Source: VRUE01 sp963718755 (lineage in GTDB: Bacteria > Actinomycetota > Thermoleophilia > Solirubrobacterales > 70-9). Taken from it: a DNA stretch of 64,000 nt. Shown piece by piece: positions 1 through 8,516 of the stretch. A program made the translations under genes and the position numbers. How positions within the stretch are numbered: position 1 is the stretch's first letter; each line of letters begins with the position of its first letter. The stretch is from NCBI GenBank assembly GCA_963718755.1, contig OY970376.1:1302001-1366000 (forward strand). The letters run 5' to 3'. Under the pieces are notes generated by a model. It ran no database searches, was not told the DNA's origin, and was given only the letters and a program-made list of their open reading frames with translations.

Positions 1-1998
1 GCTGACCGCCGCCAGGGCGCGGCTGACCGCCGCCAGCGCCGCTGCGTAGTTGGGATCCGATTTGCCGACCGTCATCCCTTTGAGCTGCTCCAGCGCCGTT
101 TTCAGCTGAGCGTCCGCTTCCTGCGCCGGCGCCTGCAACCGCGGCAACGTCTGGTTTGCCTCCTCATTCAGCGAGCGCTGCAGGTTGCGCGAGCGGCGCA
201 ATGCGTTGCGGCGCAGATTGGGCCCGAGGCTCTGCAGCGCGAACTTCAGGTTCAGCCCCGCGAGCGCAGCCCGGTGCTGGGCGCCGGCCAGGCGCCGCGT
301 GCCGCTGGCAAAGGTCTGCAGCGCATTCACGGCGCGCTCGCTGCCGGCGTCGGCCTGGGCCAACCCGGAAGCCAGGGCCGTCGCGCCGGTCTCCGCCCTG
401 CCGGATCCCACGGCCAGCAAGCCGGCGCCGTAGCTTGCTTTCGAGATCCCGTCACGCAGCTGAGCCACTCCCGATGCGGCGCGGCCGAGGTTGCGGCCGA
501 GGCGCCCCAACTGGGCCAGCGGGCCGTTGCCGCTGGTGGCAAGGAGTGACTCGGCCCGGCGCAGCGGCGCCACCGCGCGCGAGATCTGCGCTGGGCCGAC
601 GACGGTCTGGACACCGGGGAGAGCGGCGACCTGGTGCTGCCAGCGGCTCAGCACCGCCAGCCGGCGCGGTTCGGTGATCGTGCCCTGCTCGGCGCTGGCG
701 ACGACCACGAAGGGGGCGTCATAGCCCGGGCCAATCGCGTGCTCGATCAGTTCGAAGTCCTGCCTGATCGGGTCGTCGTGGGCAAGCTGCGCCTGGCTCG
801 GCGGGCCGGTCTTGAGCGCAACCGCCGGAACGGCGAGCGCCAGCACCACCGCGCCGATCACGATTGCCACTGCCGCAGGGCGGCGCAGGGCGGCGCCGAC
901 GAGGCCCATCAGGCGCGAGCTGCGCTCCCCCGCCGCGGGACCGATCCGCCAGCGGTCGAGCTTCGAGCCGACCAGGATCAACACCGCAGGGCCCGCGACG
1001 ACGGCGACGGCGACGCTCAGCGCAACAACGAGGAACAGCGTCGCCGCCAGCGAGCCGAGCAGCGAGCCGGGAACGATGAAGAAGGCGACCAGCATCGAGA
1101 GCATCAACGTGGCGCCGGCAAATACGGTGGTGCGGCCGGCGGTGTGACGCGTGCTTGCGGCCGCATCGATCGGGGTGGCGCCGGCCGCCAGCTCTTCGCG
1201 GAAGCGGGACACCATCAGCAGCGCGTAATCAACCCCCAGCGCCAGCCCCATCATCGTGCAGACGACGAGCGCGAAGGCGTCGATGCTGAACCAGTTGGTC
1301 AGGATCGAGAGCAGGCCGCGCGAGGCGATCACCGTCACCGCCCCGAAGGCGAGGGGTATCGCCGCAGCAACCGGGGAGCGGAAGACGAGCAGCAGGACGA
1401 CGAGCAAAATCGGCAAGGCGATCAGCTCGCCGCGCTCGGTGGCAGCGATCGAGTCGTCCTGGATCGACCGCGAGAGCGTCGCGTAGCCGGTTTGGGTCGA
1501 GCGCACCGGCGGCTCGATCGTCGACTCGAGGATGCCGTTGAGCTCCGGCACCGTCTCGTTTACCGCCTCGTCGATGCCGACGTGGAAGTCGGCGATGACG
1601 ATCGCCCGCCGCGGGCTGGGCCGCAACCGCTGCACCGCCCCCAGGTCCCAGGGCGAGAGCGTGGTCACGGCCGGGTCGCGACGCAGGGTGCGGATCAACG
1701 CCGGCCCCTGCCGGTCGAGCTCCTTTGCCGGACCGCGCAGGAGGATTACGAAGGGCGCGCTGTCGCCGAAGTGCTCGCGCAGCATCCGGTTTGCCCGCGC
1801 CGAAGAGGTGCTGGGAATTTCGAGGCTGGTCGGGCTGAGCTTCTCCTCGACCCCGGCCCCGATAGCTCCGAGCACGACGAGCAGAAGAAAGGCGACGGCG
1901 AGCACCCGGCGAGGGTGGCGCAGCAAAGCAGAGCCGCGTTTGCGGCTGCGGTCCGGCGCGGACTCGCCGCTCCCTCTCCCCCGGCTCCTCAATCCCAC
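1..1998 (-). CDS. MMPL/RND-family membrane transporter (partial, C-terminus beyond window)
   Basis: The minus-strand frame stays open from a GTG at 1998 to the window edge (666 codons seen). It encodes a hydrophobic N-terminal helix, a periplasmic loop, then a membrane block containing GLALGVDYALLMVSRFREEL (about 1205-1260), the typical MMPL/RND helix motif. It is closely similar to the complete transporter at 10371-13412, so it is a paralogue. MMPL proteins use the proton gradient to export lipids or hydrophobic compounds; the substrate here is unknown. The start is uncertain: there is no clear ribosome site before the GTG, and a TTG at 1926 matches the paralogue's start better. It diverges from the secreted gene at 2040. 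Confidence 0.88.
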   Translation of the reverse strand, partial: MGLRSRGRGSGESAPDRSRKRGSALLRHPRRVLAVAFLLLVVLGAIGAGVEEKLSPTSLEIPSTSSARANRMLREHFGDSAPFVILLRGPAKELDRQGPALIRTLRRDPAVTTLSPWDLGAVQRLRPSPRRAIVIADFHVGIDEAVNETVPELNGILESTIEPPVRSTQTGYATLSRSIQDDSIAATERGELIALPILLVVLLLVFRSPVAAAIPLAFGAVTVIASRGLLSILTNWFSIDAFALVVCTMMGLALGVDYALLMVSRFREELAAGATPIDAAASTRHTAGRTTVFAGATLMLSMLVAFFIVPGSLLGSLAATLFLVVALSVAVAVVAGPAVLILVGSKLDRWRIGPAAGERSSRLMGLVGAALRRPAAVAIVIGAVVLALAVPAVALKTGPPSQAQLAHDDPIRQDFELIEHAIGPGYDAPFVVVASAEQGTITEPRRLAVLSRWQHQVAALPGVQTVVGPAQISRAVAPLRRAESLLATSGNGPLAQLGRLGRNLGRAASGVAQLRDGISKASYGAGLLAVGSGRAETGATALASGLAQADAGSERAVNALQTFASGTRRLAGAQHRAALAGLNLKFALQSLGPNLRRNALRRSRNLQRSLNEEANQTLPRLQAPAQEADAQLKTALEQLKGMTVGKSDPNYAAALAAVSRALAAVS

Positions 1999-2039
1999 CG
2001 TGCTAGTTTGGCGGTCAGGGACTACGGAGGGGGCTGATA

Positions 2040-2807
2040 ATGCGGAAGACTCTGTTAAGAACGCTCGTGGGTATAGCGGCGATTGCCTTAATCGGCGCCG
2101 GCACCGCGCAGGCGATCAAGCTGCGGATCGGCAACATCGTCATCGTCGCCAATGGCGGCTTCACGCCGACGACGCTGCCCAAGCACGAGAACGCGCCGAT
2201 CAAGCTCTACGGCAACGCGAAGTTCTCAACCGTCGACGGCAGCCGGCCCTCGCCGCTGCGCCAGATAGTCATCGAATTCGACAAGCACGGCGCGGTCGAG
2301 ACTCGGGGCCTGCCCAAATGCACCAAAGCGAAGCTGATCGCGACGACGACCGCGACGGCGCGTCGGAACTGCGCCGGCTCGATCGTCGGCACCGGCTTCG
2401 GTACGGCGCTGGTGGAGCTGCCCGAACAGCGTGGGATCAAAGCCTCCTCGCCCCTGACCCTTTTCAACGGACCGAAAGTGCACGGCAACCCCTCGGTCCT
2501 CGGCCACGCCCACCTCGACTACCCGGCGCCGACGACCTACGTCATCTTGATCGAGATCGAGAAGATCAGCAACGGCCGCTACGGCTTCAAAACCGTCGCC
2601 GACTTCCCCCGCATCGCCAACGACTACGGCTCACCGCTCTCCGGTCATCTGACGATCGGTCGCGAATGGCAGTACAAGGGGAAGACTCTCAGCTACGCCA
2701 ATGCCCACTGCGCCGACGGGCGGCTCCAGGCCAAGGCCGAGTTCAGCTTCAAGGACGGCAGCTTTGTCGAGGGCACGGTTTTCCGGCCCTGCAAGGTGCG
2801 TAAGTAG
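2040..2807 (+). CDS. secreted four-cysteine protein, unknown function (paralogue 1 of 3)
   Basis: This is a 255-residue protein with a signal peptide (residues 1-25, ending AQA). The start ATG follows a strong GGAGGGGG site. The mature part has cysteines at 94, 111, 224 and 251, a GLPKC motif, IVGTG, a LFNGP motif near 141 and FSFKDG near 236. The same landmarks occur at nearly the same positions in the genes at 2860 and 14026, so the three form one family. The four conserved cysteines suggest two disulfides in an exported, probably beta-rich domain. I do not recognise a named family. It may share a promoter with the next gene 52 nt downstream. Confidence 0.85.
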   Translation: MRKTLLRTLVGIAAIALIGAGTAQAIKLRIGNIVIVANGGFTPTTLPKHENAPIKLYGNAKFSTVDGSRPSPLRQIVIEFDKHGAVETRGLPKCTKAKLIATTTATARRNCAGSIVGTGFGTALVELPEQRGIKASSPLTLFNGPKVHGNPSVLGHAHLDYPAPTTYVILIEIEKISNGRYGFKTVADFPRIANDYGSPLSGHLTIGREWQYKGKTLSYANAHCADGRLQAKAEFSFKDGSFVEGTVFRPCKVRK

Positions 2808-2859
2808 CGGCGCTCGACAGCGGCGCTACCCTGGAGGGTGCCCGGGTTTCTAGGAGGCA

Positions 2860-3627
2860 ATGGTGCGAAGTTGGGTTCTGGGAATAGGAGTGCTGTGCGC
2901 GGCGAGCGTGGTCCTGCTGGCCGGAATCTCAGGCGCCGCTACGGTCAGGGTCGGAACCCTCGTGCTGCACGCCGACGGCAGTTTCGAGCCGCGGCTTCTG
3001 CCTAAGCGGGCCTACGCCCCGATCCATTTTCAGGGCTACGGCGAAGTCAAGACCACCAACGGCTCGCTTCCGCCCGCGCTCGAGCACGTCAAGCTCGACT
3101 TCGATCGCGACGGCCACCTGACCACCGCCGGCCTGCCCGTCTGCCAGCCGAGCAGCATCGAAATCGCGACCCCGAAGCAGGCGCGCAACCGCTGCCAGAG
3201 CGCAATCGTCGGCACCGGGCACCTCGCGGCGGCGATCCCACTGGGCGGCCTCGGCCGGATCGGCATGCGCTCGCCGCTGACGATCTTCAACGGCCCACGC
3301 CAGGGCGGCAACCCGACTGCCGTGCTCCACGCCCAAGCGCCCTTCCCGGTCTCTGAGACCTACGTCGTGGTCGCTCCGATCGAACGGCGCAAGGGGATCT
3401 ACGGCTACAGGACCGAGTTCGACATTCCGCCGATCGCCGGCGGGCTTGGCTCGCTCACTCGCATCGACGCCAAGGTCGGCCGCTCCTACCGTGCGGGCGG
3501 TGCCGAACGCAGCTACGTCGCCGCGCGTTGCTCGGACTACATCCTGCAGACCCAGGGCTACTTCTCCTTCGCCGACGGCAACGTCATCTACGGCAGTGTC
3601 TTCAAAGCCTGCAGCCCCCGCCCCTGA
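2860..3627 (+). CDS. secreted four-cysteine protein, unknown function (paralogue 2 of 3)
   Basis: A 255-residue protein starting at ATG 2860 behind AGGAGG. Residues 1-27 form a signal peptide. Cysteines at 95, 112, 224 and 251 match the upstream paralogue almost residue for residue, as do the GLPVC, IVGTG, IFNGP and FSFADG motifs. Tandem placement 52 nt after its paralogue suggests local duplication and co-transcription. Function is unknown. An exported structural or binding protein is the most that the sequence supports. Confidence 0.85.
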   Translation: MVRSWVLGIGVLCAASVVLLAGISGAATVRVGTLVLHADGSFEPRLLPKRAYAPIHFQGYGEVKTTNGSLPPALEHVKLDFDRDGHLTTAGLPVCQPSSIEIATPKQARNRCQSAIVGTGHLAAAIPLGGLGRIGMRSPLTIFNGPRQGGNPTAVLHAQAPFPVSETYVVVAPIERRKGIYGYRTEFDIPPIAGGLGSLTRIDAKVGRSYRAGGAERSYVAARCSDYILQTQGYFSFADGNVIYGSVFKACSPRP

Positions 3628-3668
3628 GCCAGCAGCGCGAAGCGCTCGCGGCGAGTGCGCCGTCTTCC

Positions 3669-3674
3669 TATACT
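3669..3674 (+). promoter_or_regulatory. candidate -10 box of tRNA-Lys
   Basis: TATACT lies 10 nt before the first base of the tRNA, the expected distance for a sigma-70-type -10 element. No convincing -35 is seen. The tRNA-Ile gene has TATCAT at the same distance. Confidence 0.5.
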
Positions 3675-3684
3675 TGCCGACCCC

Positions 3685-3758
3685 GGGCCGTTAGCTCAGC
3701 TGGTTAGAGCAGGAGACTCTTAATCTCAAGGTCGAAGGTTCGAATCCTTCACGGCCCA
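3685..3758 (+). tRNA. tRNA-Lys (anticodon CUU)
   Basis: The acceptor stem GGGCCGT (3685-3691) pairs with ACGGCCC (3751-3757), followed by discriminator A. The D arm (GCTC/GAGC), the anticodon loop CTCTTAA and the T arm with GGTTCGAATCC are intact. The anticodon is CTT. The first anticodon-stem pair is a G/A mismatch. CCA is not encoded. Confidence 0.95.
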
Positions 3759-3793
3759 TTTCCGAGCTTGGTTCGATCGTCCACCAACGAGCG

Positions 3794-4591
3794 CTATCCG
3801 CCAGGTGGCGCTCCACCTAAGCCAAGGGGATTCTGGAGCACTTCCTGGCCAGTTTTTTGTTCCTGCTTAGCCGCCTGCTTCAGGCTCGTTTGGAACTGCT
3901 TTGCCGCCCGGCGATATTGGTCGAGCTGTTTTTCGATGCCCTTGGCTTCTTCTTTGGCCGGGGCTTCGGCTATCGCCTCGTTCTTGGCTCTGTCGCCAGC
4001 CGCAAAATTGCCGTCGAAGTACTCGTAGATGGCCAAGGTGCTGAGCGAGCCGAGGCTGGGATCCTGCTCTGCGGCGATCCGCTGCGCCCGCGCTGCCTGG
4101 GCGACGTTTTCCTGAAGTTCACCAAGGCTGGCGGAGCGGGATTCGGCCAGCTGGAAGAAAGTTCCCGCGACGAGCTGCGCCGCCGTCGCGCTCGGTTCGT
4201 CGCCTGCCTGCTTCAGGTAGCGGCTCCAAGCTTCAGAGGCAGCGTCGAACTCTTTGCGGGCATCGAGGGAGATTTCCGCGACTTCGCCTTCGGCGACAGG
4301 TTCGATAGAGGAGTTGCCGGCGTTGATGCGGGCGCGGGTCAGAGCCAGGAGCAGCTGCTCGTCCTGCGGGTTCTTGGCCAGCCGCGCTTCGATCCTCTCG
4401 GCCTGTTCTTCGAAGACCTCGCCGGCGCTGCCGCTGCTCGAGCCGCCGGTCAGTTCGGCGAGGTTGAAGGGCCCGACCACGAGGAAGAGGCTGGCGCCCA
4501 TCAGGAGCGCGAGGATCGCGTAGACCACGCGGATGACGTGCTTTCGTTTGCCACGCGTATCGAAGAGCATTCTGTGCTCGCCGTCTGCCAT
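3794..4591 (-). CDS. membrane-anchored TPR-like protein
   Basis: A 265-residue protein with a basic N-terminus, one membrane helix at about residues 19-40, and a long alpha-helical exterior rich in Ala, Glu and Gln. Helix pairs around residues 60-230 resemble TPR-type repeats. The C-terminus is a Lys/Gln-rich coiled segment ending in Gly/Pro. It lies 15 nt after tatC on the same strand, so it is probably co-transcribed with tatA and tatC. Its role is unknown; a scaffold for an envelope complex is a guess. Confidence 0.7.
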   Translation of the reverse strand: MADGEHRMLFDTRGKRKHVIRVVYAILALLMGASLFLVVGPFNLAELTGGSSSGSAGEVFEEQAERIEARLAKNPQDEQLLLALTRARINAGNSSIEPVAEGEVAEISLDARKEFDAASEAWSRYLKQAGDEPSATAAQLVAGTFFQLAESRSASLGELQENVAQAARAQRIAAEQDPSLGSLSTLAIYEYFDGNFAAGDRAKNEAIAEAPAKEEAKGIEKQLDQYRRAAKQFQTSLKQAAKQEQKTGQEVLQNPLGLGGAPPGG

Positions 4592-4606
4592 CGCTCCCTA
4601 TCTCTC

Positions 4607-5371
4607 CTACGTCGAGGGTTCGGCCAGGCCTCCCGTCGCCTTCGGACTGCCAAAGGCCCGGGCTAGCAAGATACTCAACTCATACAAAGCAAGCAGCGGA
4701 ACCATCTCGATCAGCATCGACACCGGGTCGACCCCCGGCAGCGCGGCGGCGAGAACAGCGATCCCGAGGTAGGCGTAGCGGCGGTTTGCCCGGAGCTGGG
4801 CGACGCTGACGATGCCCAATCGCGTAACCGCGAGGATCGCCAATGGCATCTGGAAGACGACGCCGCCGGCGAGCATCGTCATCGAGAAGAAGCTGTAGTA
4901 GTCGCGGGCCCGAACCTGGATGTTGAACTGGGCGTCGTTGAAGCCGAGCAGGAAGGTGACGGCCGCCGGCATCACGACGAAGTAGGCAAAGGCGATGCCG
5001 GTGAGGAAGAGGAGCGGCGCGGCGAGCAAAACCGGCATCACGACCCGGCGCTCCCTCTCGCTGAAGGCAGGCAGGACATAGGCGTAGAGCTGGTAGAGGA
5101 GGATCGGCAGCGAGAGGATGATCGCTCCGTAGGTGGAGACCGTGACGGTCGTGGTGAAGGGCTCGGTAACGCCGAAGGTGATGAGTTCGTCGCGATCGCT
5201 GGGCAACGGGCCGTTGGCGATTTCGAGCAGCAGCTCGTTCTGCCAGAAGCAGAGCGCCAGGGCCACGCCAAAGACGATCAGGCAGACGACGATGCGGCTG
5301 CGGAGCTCATCGAGATGCTCGACGAGGGTGAGGCGATCCTCGTGCGAAACCGCCCTGACGCGGCGAGTCAT
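4607..5371 (-). CDS. tatC: Sec-independent protein translocase TatC
   Basis: TatC is the multi-spanning receptor that binds twin-arginine signal peptides and works with TatA to export folded proteins. The 254-residue product shows the family signature near the N-terminus (LVEHLDELRSR), several membrane helices, and the conserved proline-rich turn before helix 3. I chose ATG 5371 because longer in-frame starts would run through the tatA 3' end with low-complexity sequence. It begins 10 nt after the tatA stop. A likely client is the Rieske protein encoded at 9408-10088, which carries an Arg-Arg motif. Confidence 0.95.
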   Translation of the reverse strand: MTRRVRAVSHEDRLTLVEHLDELRSRIVVCLIVFGVALALCFWQNELLLEIANGPLPSDRDELITFGVTEPFTTTVTVSTYGAIILSLPILLYQLYAYVLPAFSERERRVVMPVLLAAPLLFLTGIAFAYFVVMPAAVTFLLGFNDAQFNIQVRARDYYSFFSMTMLAGGVVFQMPLAILAVTRLGIVSVAQLRANRRYAYLGIAVLAAALPGVDPVSMLIEMVPLLALYELSILLARAFGSPKATGGLAEPST

Positions 5372-5381
5372 CCGGCGCCCC

Positions 5382-5630
5382 TCAGGGGCGTTTGTGCGCG
5401 ACGGGCTCGGTCTTCTCGTCGGCAACCGCCGGGCCGGGATCGCCGGCCGGGATCTCGCGCTGGCGGGGCTCCTCGTCCTCGTCGCCGCCGCGATCGCCGC
5501 TGACGGAACCGCGGAACTCACGGATGCCGCGCCCCAGTGAGCGGCCAAGCTCTGGCAAGCGTTTCGGCCCGAAAACGACCAGGGCGATGATCAAGACTAT
5601 CGCGAGCTCGAGCGGTCCAACGTTTGGCAT
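5382..5630 (-). CDS. tatA: Sec-independent protein translocase TatA
   Basis: An 82-residue protein starting MPNVGPLELAIVLIIALVVF, one membrane helix, followed by FGPKRLPELGRSLGRG, the amphipathic helix typical of TatA/TatE. The tail is charged and disordered. ATG 5630 is preferred over the upstream in-frame ATG because it places the helix at the usual position. It forms an operon with tatC and the TPR-like gene. Confidence 0.93.
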   Translation of the reverse strand: MPNVGPLELAIVLIIALVVFGPKRLPELGRSLGRGIREFRGSVSGDRGGDEDEEPRQREIPAGDPGPAVADEKTEPVAHKRP

Positions 5631-5769
5631 CGACCCATGGTAACGGGCGACACCCCCCGATCGGATCACTTCGAATCGATGGTCCCCCTACCCGGTTCTG
5701 GGGTTTTTTCGAATTGCCACAGAACTCCCCGAACTTAATCGCCGTTTTGCGTGTTCGATATTGCAAGCA

Positions 5770-6120
5770 ATGCACAAGGCAAGCCACACTGGGACAAAGG
5801 TCGACACTGGACTGCACGTCTGCCCCGAGTGCGGCTCGAACCTGGTCCAGCCGACTCGCTGGGAACAGACCGCGAAACGCGGGCACTGGCGTCTTTGGAG
5901 GCGTTGCCCGGAGTGCGAGTGGTGCCTCGATGGCATCCACGGCGAGGCCGAGATCGATGCTTTCGACGAGGCGCTCGACGACGGCGCCGAGGCGCTTGCC
6001 GCCGAGCTGCAGGAGCTCGAACGGGAGAGCATGCGGCGGATCGCCGAGTCCTTCTCCACCGCCCTGGCCGCGGACCTGATCACGGCGGACGACTTCCGCC
6101 CGCCGTTCCCGCGCGCCTGA
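5770..6120 (+). CDS. small zinc-ribbon protein, unknown function
   Basis: A 116-residue soluble protein. Cys18/Cys21 (CPEC) and Cys46/Cys49/Cys52 (CPECEWC) form a probable zinc ribbon in the N-terminal half. The C-terminal half is an acidic helical segment. The start is either ATG 5770 or TTG 5761; neither has a clear ribosome site. It diverges from tatA and converges on the polyprenyl synthase gene. It may bind nucleic acid or protein; no known function is recognised. Confidence 0.75.
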   Translation: MHKASHTGTKVDTGLHVCPECGSNLVQPTRWEQTAKRGHWRLWRRCPECEWCLDGIHGEAEIDAFDEALDDGAEALAAELQELERESMRRIAESFSTALAADLITADDFRPPFPRA

Positions 6121-6125
6121 GTCAC

Positions 6126-7091
6126 TTAGCTGTAGCGCTGGACGACCCCGTCCGCAACGAGGTCGAAGAGCTTGCGCCGCTCGGGATCGAACCCCGCCGC
6201 GCCGAGGTGGCGCTTGCCTTCGGCGACCATCTCCAGGGCGCTGGAGCGGACCTGCCGCAACGCGCCGCTGGCCTCGATCCGGTCGCATAGCCGCTCAGCC
6301 CCGGCGCCATCGAGGGCATGCAGATCGACGGCGCGGAGCTTGGGATCCCGCTCGGCGGCGAGGATCAGCGGCAGGGTCACCGTGCCATCGAGCAGATCGG
6401 TCCCGCGTGCCTTGCCCGTCCGCTCCGGCGGGCCGGTTACGTCGAGGACGTCGTCGAGCAGCTGGAAGGCAAGCCCAATCGACGCGCCGAAAGCCCCCAC
6501 GGCCTCGTCGTCTCGGCCGAGCAGGCAGGCGCATTCGAACAGGGTGGCGGTCTTCAGGCGGCAGCGCTCCAGGTAGCGGGCCTCGCCGACCGAGACGTCA
6601 TACGCGTCGTGGCGCTGGGCGAGCTCGCCGCGGGCCAGGGCGACGGAGGCGGCGGACAGCAACTCGACCGAACGCAGGTCTCCGGGTGAGGCGAGCAGGG
6701 CGAAGGCGCGCGAGAAGAGCAGGTCGCCGGTTGCCGTGGCACGGGCGCGACCCGATGTGGCGGCCACGGTCGGCTGACCGCGGCGCAGGGGCGCAGCGTC
6801 GAGCACGTCGTCGTGAACCAGCGTCGCCATGTGGACCAGCTCGATCGCCGCCGCGGCGCGGATCACCCCCTCCCCTCCCTCCTCGCCGGCGCTGAGCAAG
6901 ACCAGCATCGGCCGCAACCGCTTGCCGCCGGCCTCCAGGGTCATCGCCGCATCGCGGGCGAGGACATCGCCGTGGCCGGCGCCCTGCTCGCGCAGGATCT
7001 GCTCGACCTGGCCCAGGCGCGCCGGCAGCCAGCGGCTCGAAGCGTCGAGGACCGCCGTCACCGGCGGCGGGACGGCGGAGTGGCGGGTCAC
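6126..7091 (-). CDS. polyprenyl diphosphate synthase (menaquinone side chain)
   Basis: A trans-isoprenyl diphosphate synthase of 321 residues. The first Asp-rich motif is LVHDDVLD (about residues 92-99), the second LLDDVLD (about 211-217), with GGKRLRP near 55-61. Such enzymes extend farnesyl- or geranylgeranyl-PP to C30-C50 chains. The start GTG overlaps the stop of the menG-like gene (GTGA), in one operon with the quinol-oxidising complex, which makes menaquinone side-chain synthesis the most likely job. Chain length cannot be read from sequence alone. Confidence 0.92.
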   Translation of the reverse strand: MTRHSAVPPPVTAVLDASSRWLPARLGQVEQILREQGAGHGDVLARDAAMTLEAGGKRLRPMLVLLSAGEEGGEGVIRAAAAIELVHMATLVHDDVLDAAPLRRGQPTVAATSGRARATATGDLLFSRAFALLASPGDLRSVELLSAASVALARGELAQRHDAYDVSVGEARYLERCRLKTATLFECACLLGRDDEAVGAFGASIGLAFQLLDDVLDVTGPPERTGKARGTDLLDGTVTLPLILAAERDPKLRAVDLHALDGAGAERLCDRIEASGALRQVRSSALEMVAEGKRHLGAAGFDPERRKLFDLVADGVVQRYS

Positions 7092-7762
7092 CCTTGGCTT
7101 GCGACGCCGCTGTGGATCGCGATGATCCCGCCGGCGAGGACCGTCCAGCGGATCTGCTCCAAGCCGGCCGTGTTCATCTTCTCGGCGAGGCCGCGGGGGC
7201 TGGGGAAGCTGCGCACCGACTCGGGCAGATAGCTGTAGGCCTCCTGGTCACCGGCCAGCGCGCCGAGGATCGGCACCACCCGGTCGAACCAGAGCGAGTA
7301 GAAGGTCGAGAGCGGCGGCCTGGTCGGCTGGGTGATCTCGAGGATCACCAGACGCCCGCCGGGTCGCAGGACGCGGGTCAGCTCACGCAAGCCCGCGTCG
7401 AGGTCGGAGAGGTTGCGGACGCCAAAGCCGACCGTCACGGCATCGAAACGCCCGTCGTCGTAGGGAAGCTGCAGCGCGTCGGCCCACTCGAAGCGGACCC
7501 CCGAGGCGCCGTGGCCGCTCGCCTTCTCCCGCGCCAGGTCGAGCATCGGCTCCGAGAAATCGCAGCCGATCACGCGGCCCCCGGGCTGGACCCGGGCTGC
7601 CAGCTCCAGCGCCAGGTCTCCGGTGCCGCAGCAGACGTCGAGCGCGGAGTCCCCGGGCCCGAGCTCGGCCCGGTCGGCGGCGCGCTGGCGCCAACGGTGG
7701 TGGAGGCCCGCCGTCATCACCGAGTTGAGCAGGTCGTAGCGACCGGCGACGCGGTCGAACAT
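7088..7762 (-). CDS. menG: demethylmenaquinone methyltransferase (UbiE/MenG family)
   Basis: SAM-dependent C-methyltransferase for the last step of menaquinone synthesis. It shows the UbiE signatures FDRVAGRYDLLN at the N-terminus, the SAM loop LDVCCGTGDLAL (41-52), and VGFGVRNLSD (about 113). The ATG at 7762 starts right on the first conserved motif. The upstream frame (SAQFAGQVNR) also looks like UbiE sequence, but I find no ATG, GTG or TTG there, so the true start may be non-canonical. It sits between the cytochrome and prenyl synthase genes. Confidence 0.92.
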   Translation of the reverse strand: MFDRVAGRYDLLNSVMTAGLHHRWRQRAADRAELGPGDSALDVCCGTGDLALELAARVQPGGRVIGCDFSEPMLDLAREKASGHGASGVRFEWADALQLPYDDGRFDAVTVGFGVRNLSDLDAGLRELTRVLRPGGRLVILEITQPTRPPLSTFYSLWFDRVVPILGALAGDQEAYSYLPESVRSFPSPRGLAEKMNTAGLEQIRWTVLAGGIIAIHSGVASQG

Positions 7763-7814
7763 GCGGTTGACCTGCCCGGCGAACTGGGCCGAGTCCCGCG
7801 AGGGCTTGGCGCCG

Positions 7815-8516
7815 CTAGTCGAGTGAGGCGAGGAAATCGGCGAGCTCGTTGAGCTTTTTCGGCGGAAGTTCGCGATAGGAGGGCATGATGCCAGGCCCGA
7901 TCTCCACCGAGCGCACGATCGCCGCTCGGGGTACCCGCTCGGCGATGTGGGTCAGGTCGGGGCCGGGGCCGTGGTTGCCGTTCTCACCGAGCTTGTGGCA
8001 GGCGAGGCAGCCAGCGCCGGCGACGACCTCCTTGCCGGCCTCATAGCGCGGTGCGACTTCCATCTCGATCTCGGTTGGCGGGCCGGCGGTGGCGCCGAGG
8101 AAGGTGAGGTAGGCCATTGCGACGATCGTCAACACACCGGCCGTCGTCGCGATCGGCCGGCGTGCCGGGTTGCGCTCCGGGCCACGATCGTAAAAGGGCA
8201 GGAGCAGGAGCAGGACCATGCAGATCGTCGGTACGCCGATCGTCGCGATCGGGACCAGCTCCGGCGGTTTGATCACGCGCAGAAGCTCGAAGAGGAAGAA
8301 GAAGTACCACTCGGGCCGCGGCACGTAGGTGGTCGAGGTCGGGTCGGCCTTTGGGCCCTGCTCGGCCCCGAGGATCAGCGACATCGCGATGACCACGCCG
8401 GCGACGATCAACATCATCGTCGAGTCCTTCATAACGGCATAGGGGAAGAAGGGCTTCCCCTTCTTCTTCAGCTGCTCGTACTCCTCCAGGTAGGCCTGCT
8501 TGTCTGCGGGCTTCAT
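7815..8516 (-). CDS. qcrC: menaquinol:cytochrome c reductase, cytochrome b C-terminal domain fused to cytochrome c
   Basis: The 233-residue product joins a subunit-IV-like membrane part to a c-type heme domain. PEWY (residues 68-71) is the quinol-oxidation-site motif. Membrane helices lie around 33-50, 86-108 and 124-142. CLACH (170-174) binds heme c, and a Met in GIMPSYRELP is the probable sixth ligand. This fusion is known from Bacillus qcrC. ATG 8516 overlaps the stop of the cytochrome b gene (ATGA). Heme attachment and quinol oxidation occur on the outer membrane face. Confidence 0.93.
   Translation of the reverse strand: MKPADKQAYLEEYEQLKKKGKPFFPYAVMKDSTMMLIVAGVVIAMSLILGAEQGPKADPTSTTYVPRPEWYFFFLFELLRVIKPPELVPIATIGVPTICMVLLLLLPFYDRGPERNPARRPIATTAGVLTIVAMAYLTFLGATAGPPTEIEMEVAPRYEAGKEVVAGAGCLACHKLGENGNHGPGPDLTHIAERVPRAAIVRSVEIGPGIMPSYRELPPKKLNELADFLASLD

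Noticed and set aside
1..36. Direct repeat GCTGACCGCCGCCAG at the window start
   Set aside because: It falls within the coding region of an Ala-rich repeat segment of the MMPL protein and reflects its heptad-like composition.
634..2037. Long plus-strand open frame opposite the MMPL gene
   Set aside because: Low-complexity Arg/Asp/Gln-rich translation, no domain, and the minus strand encodes a clear transporter. It is a high-GC antisense artefact.
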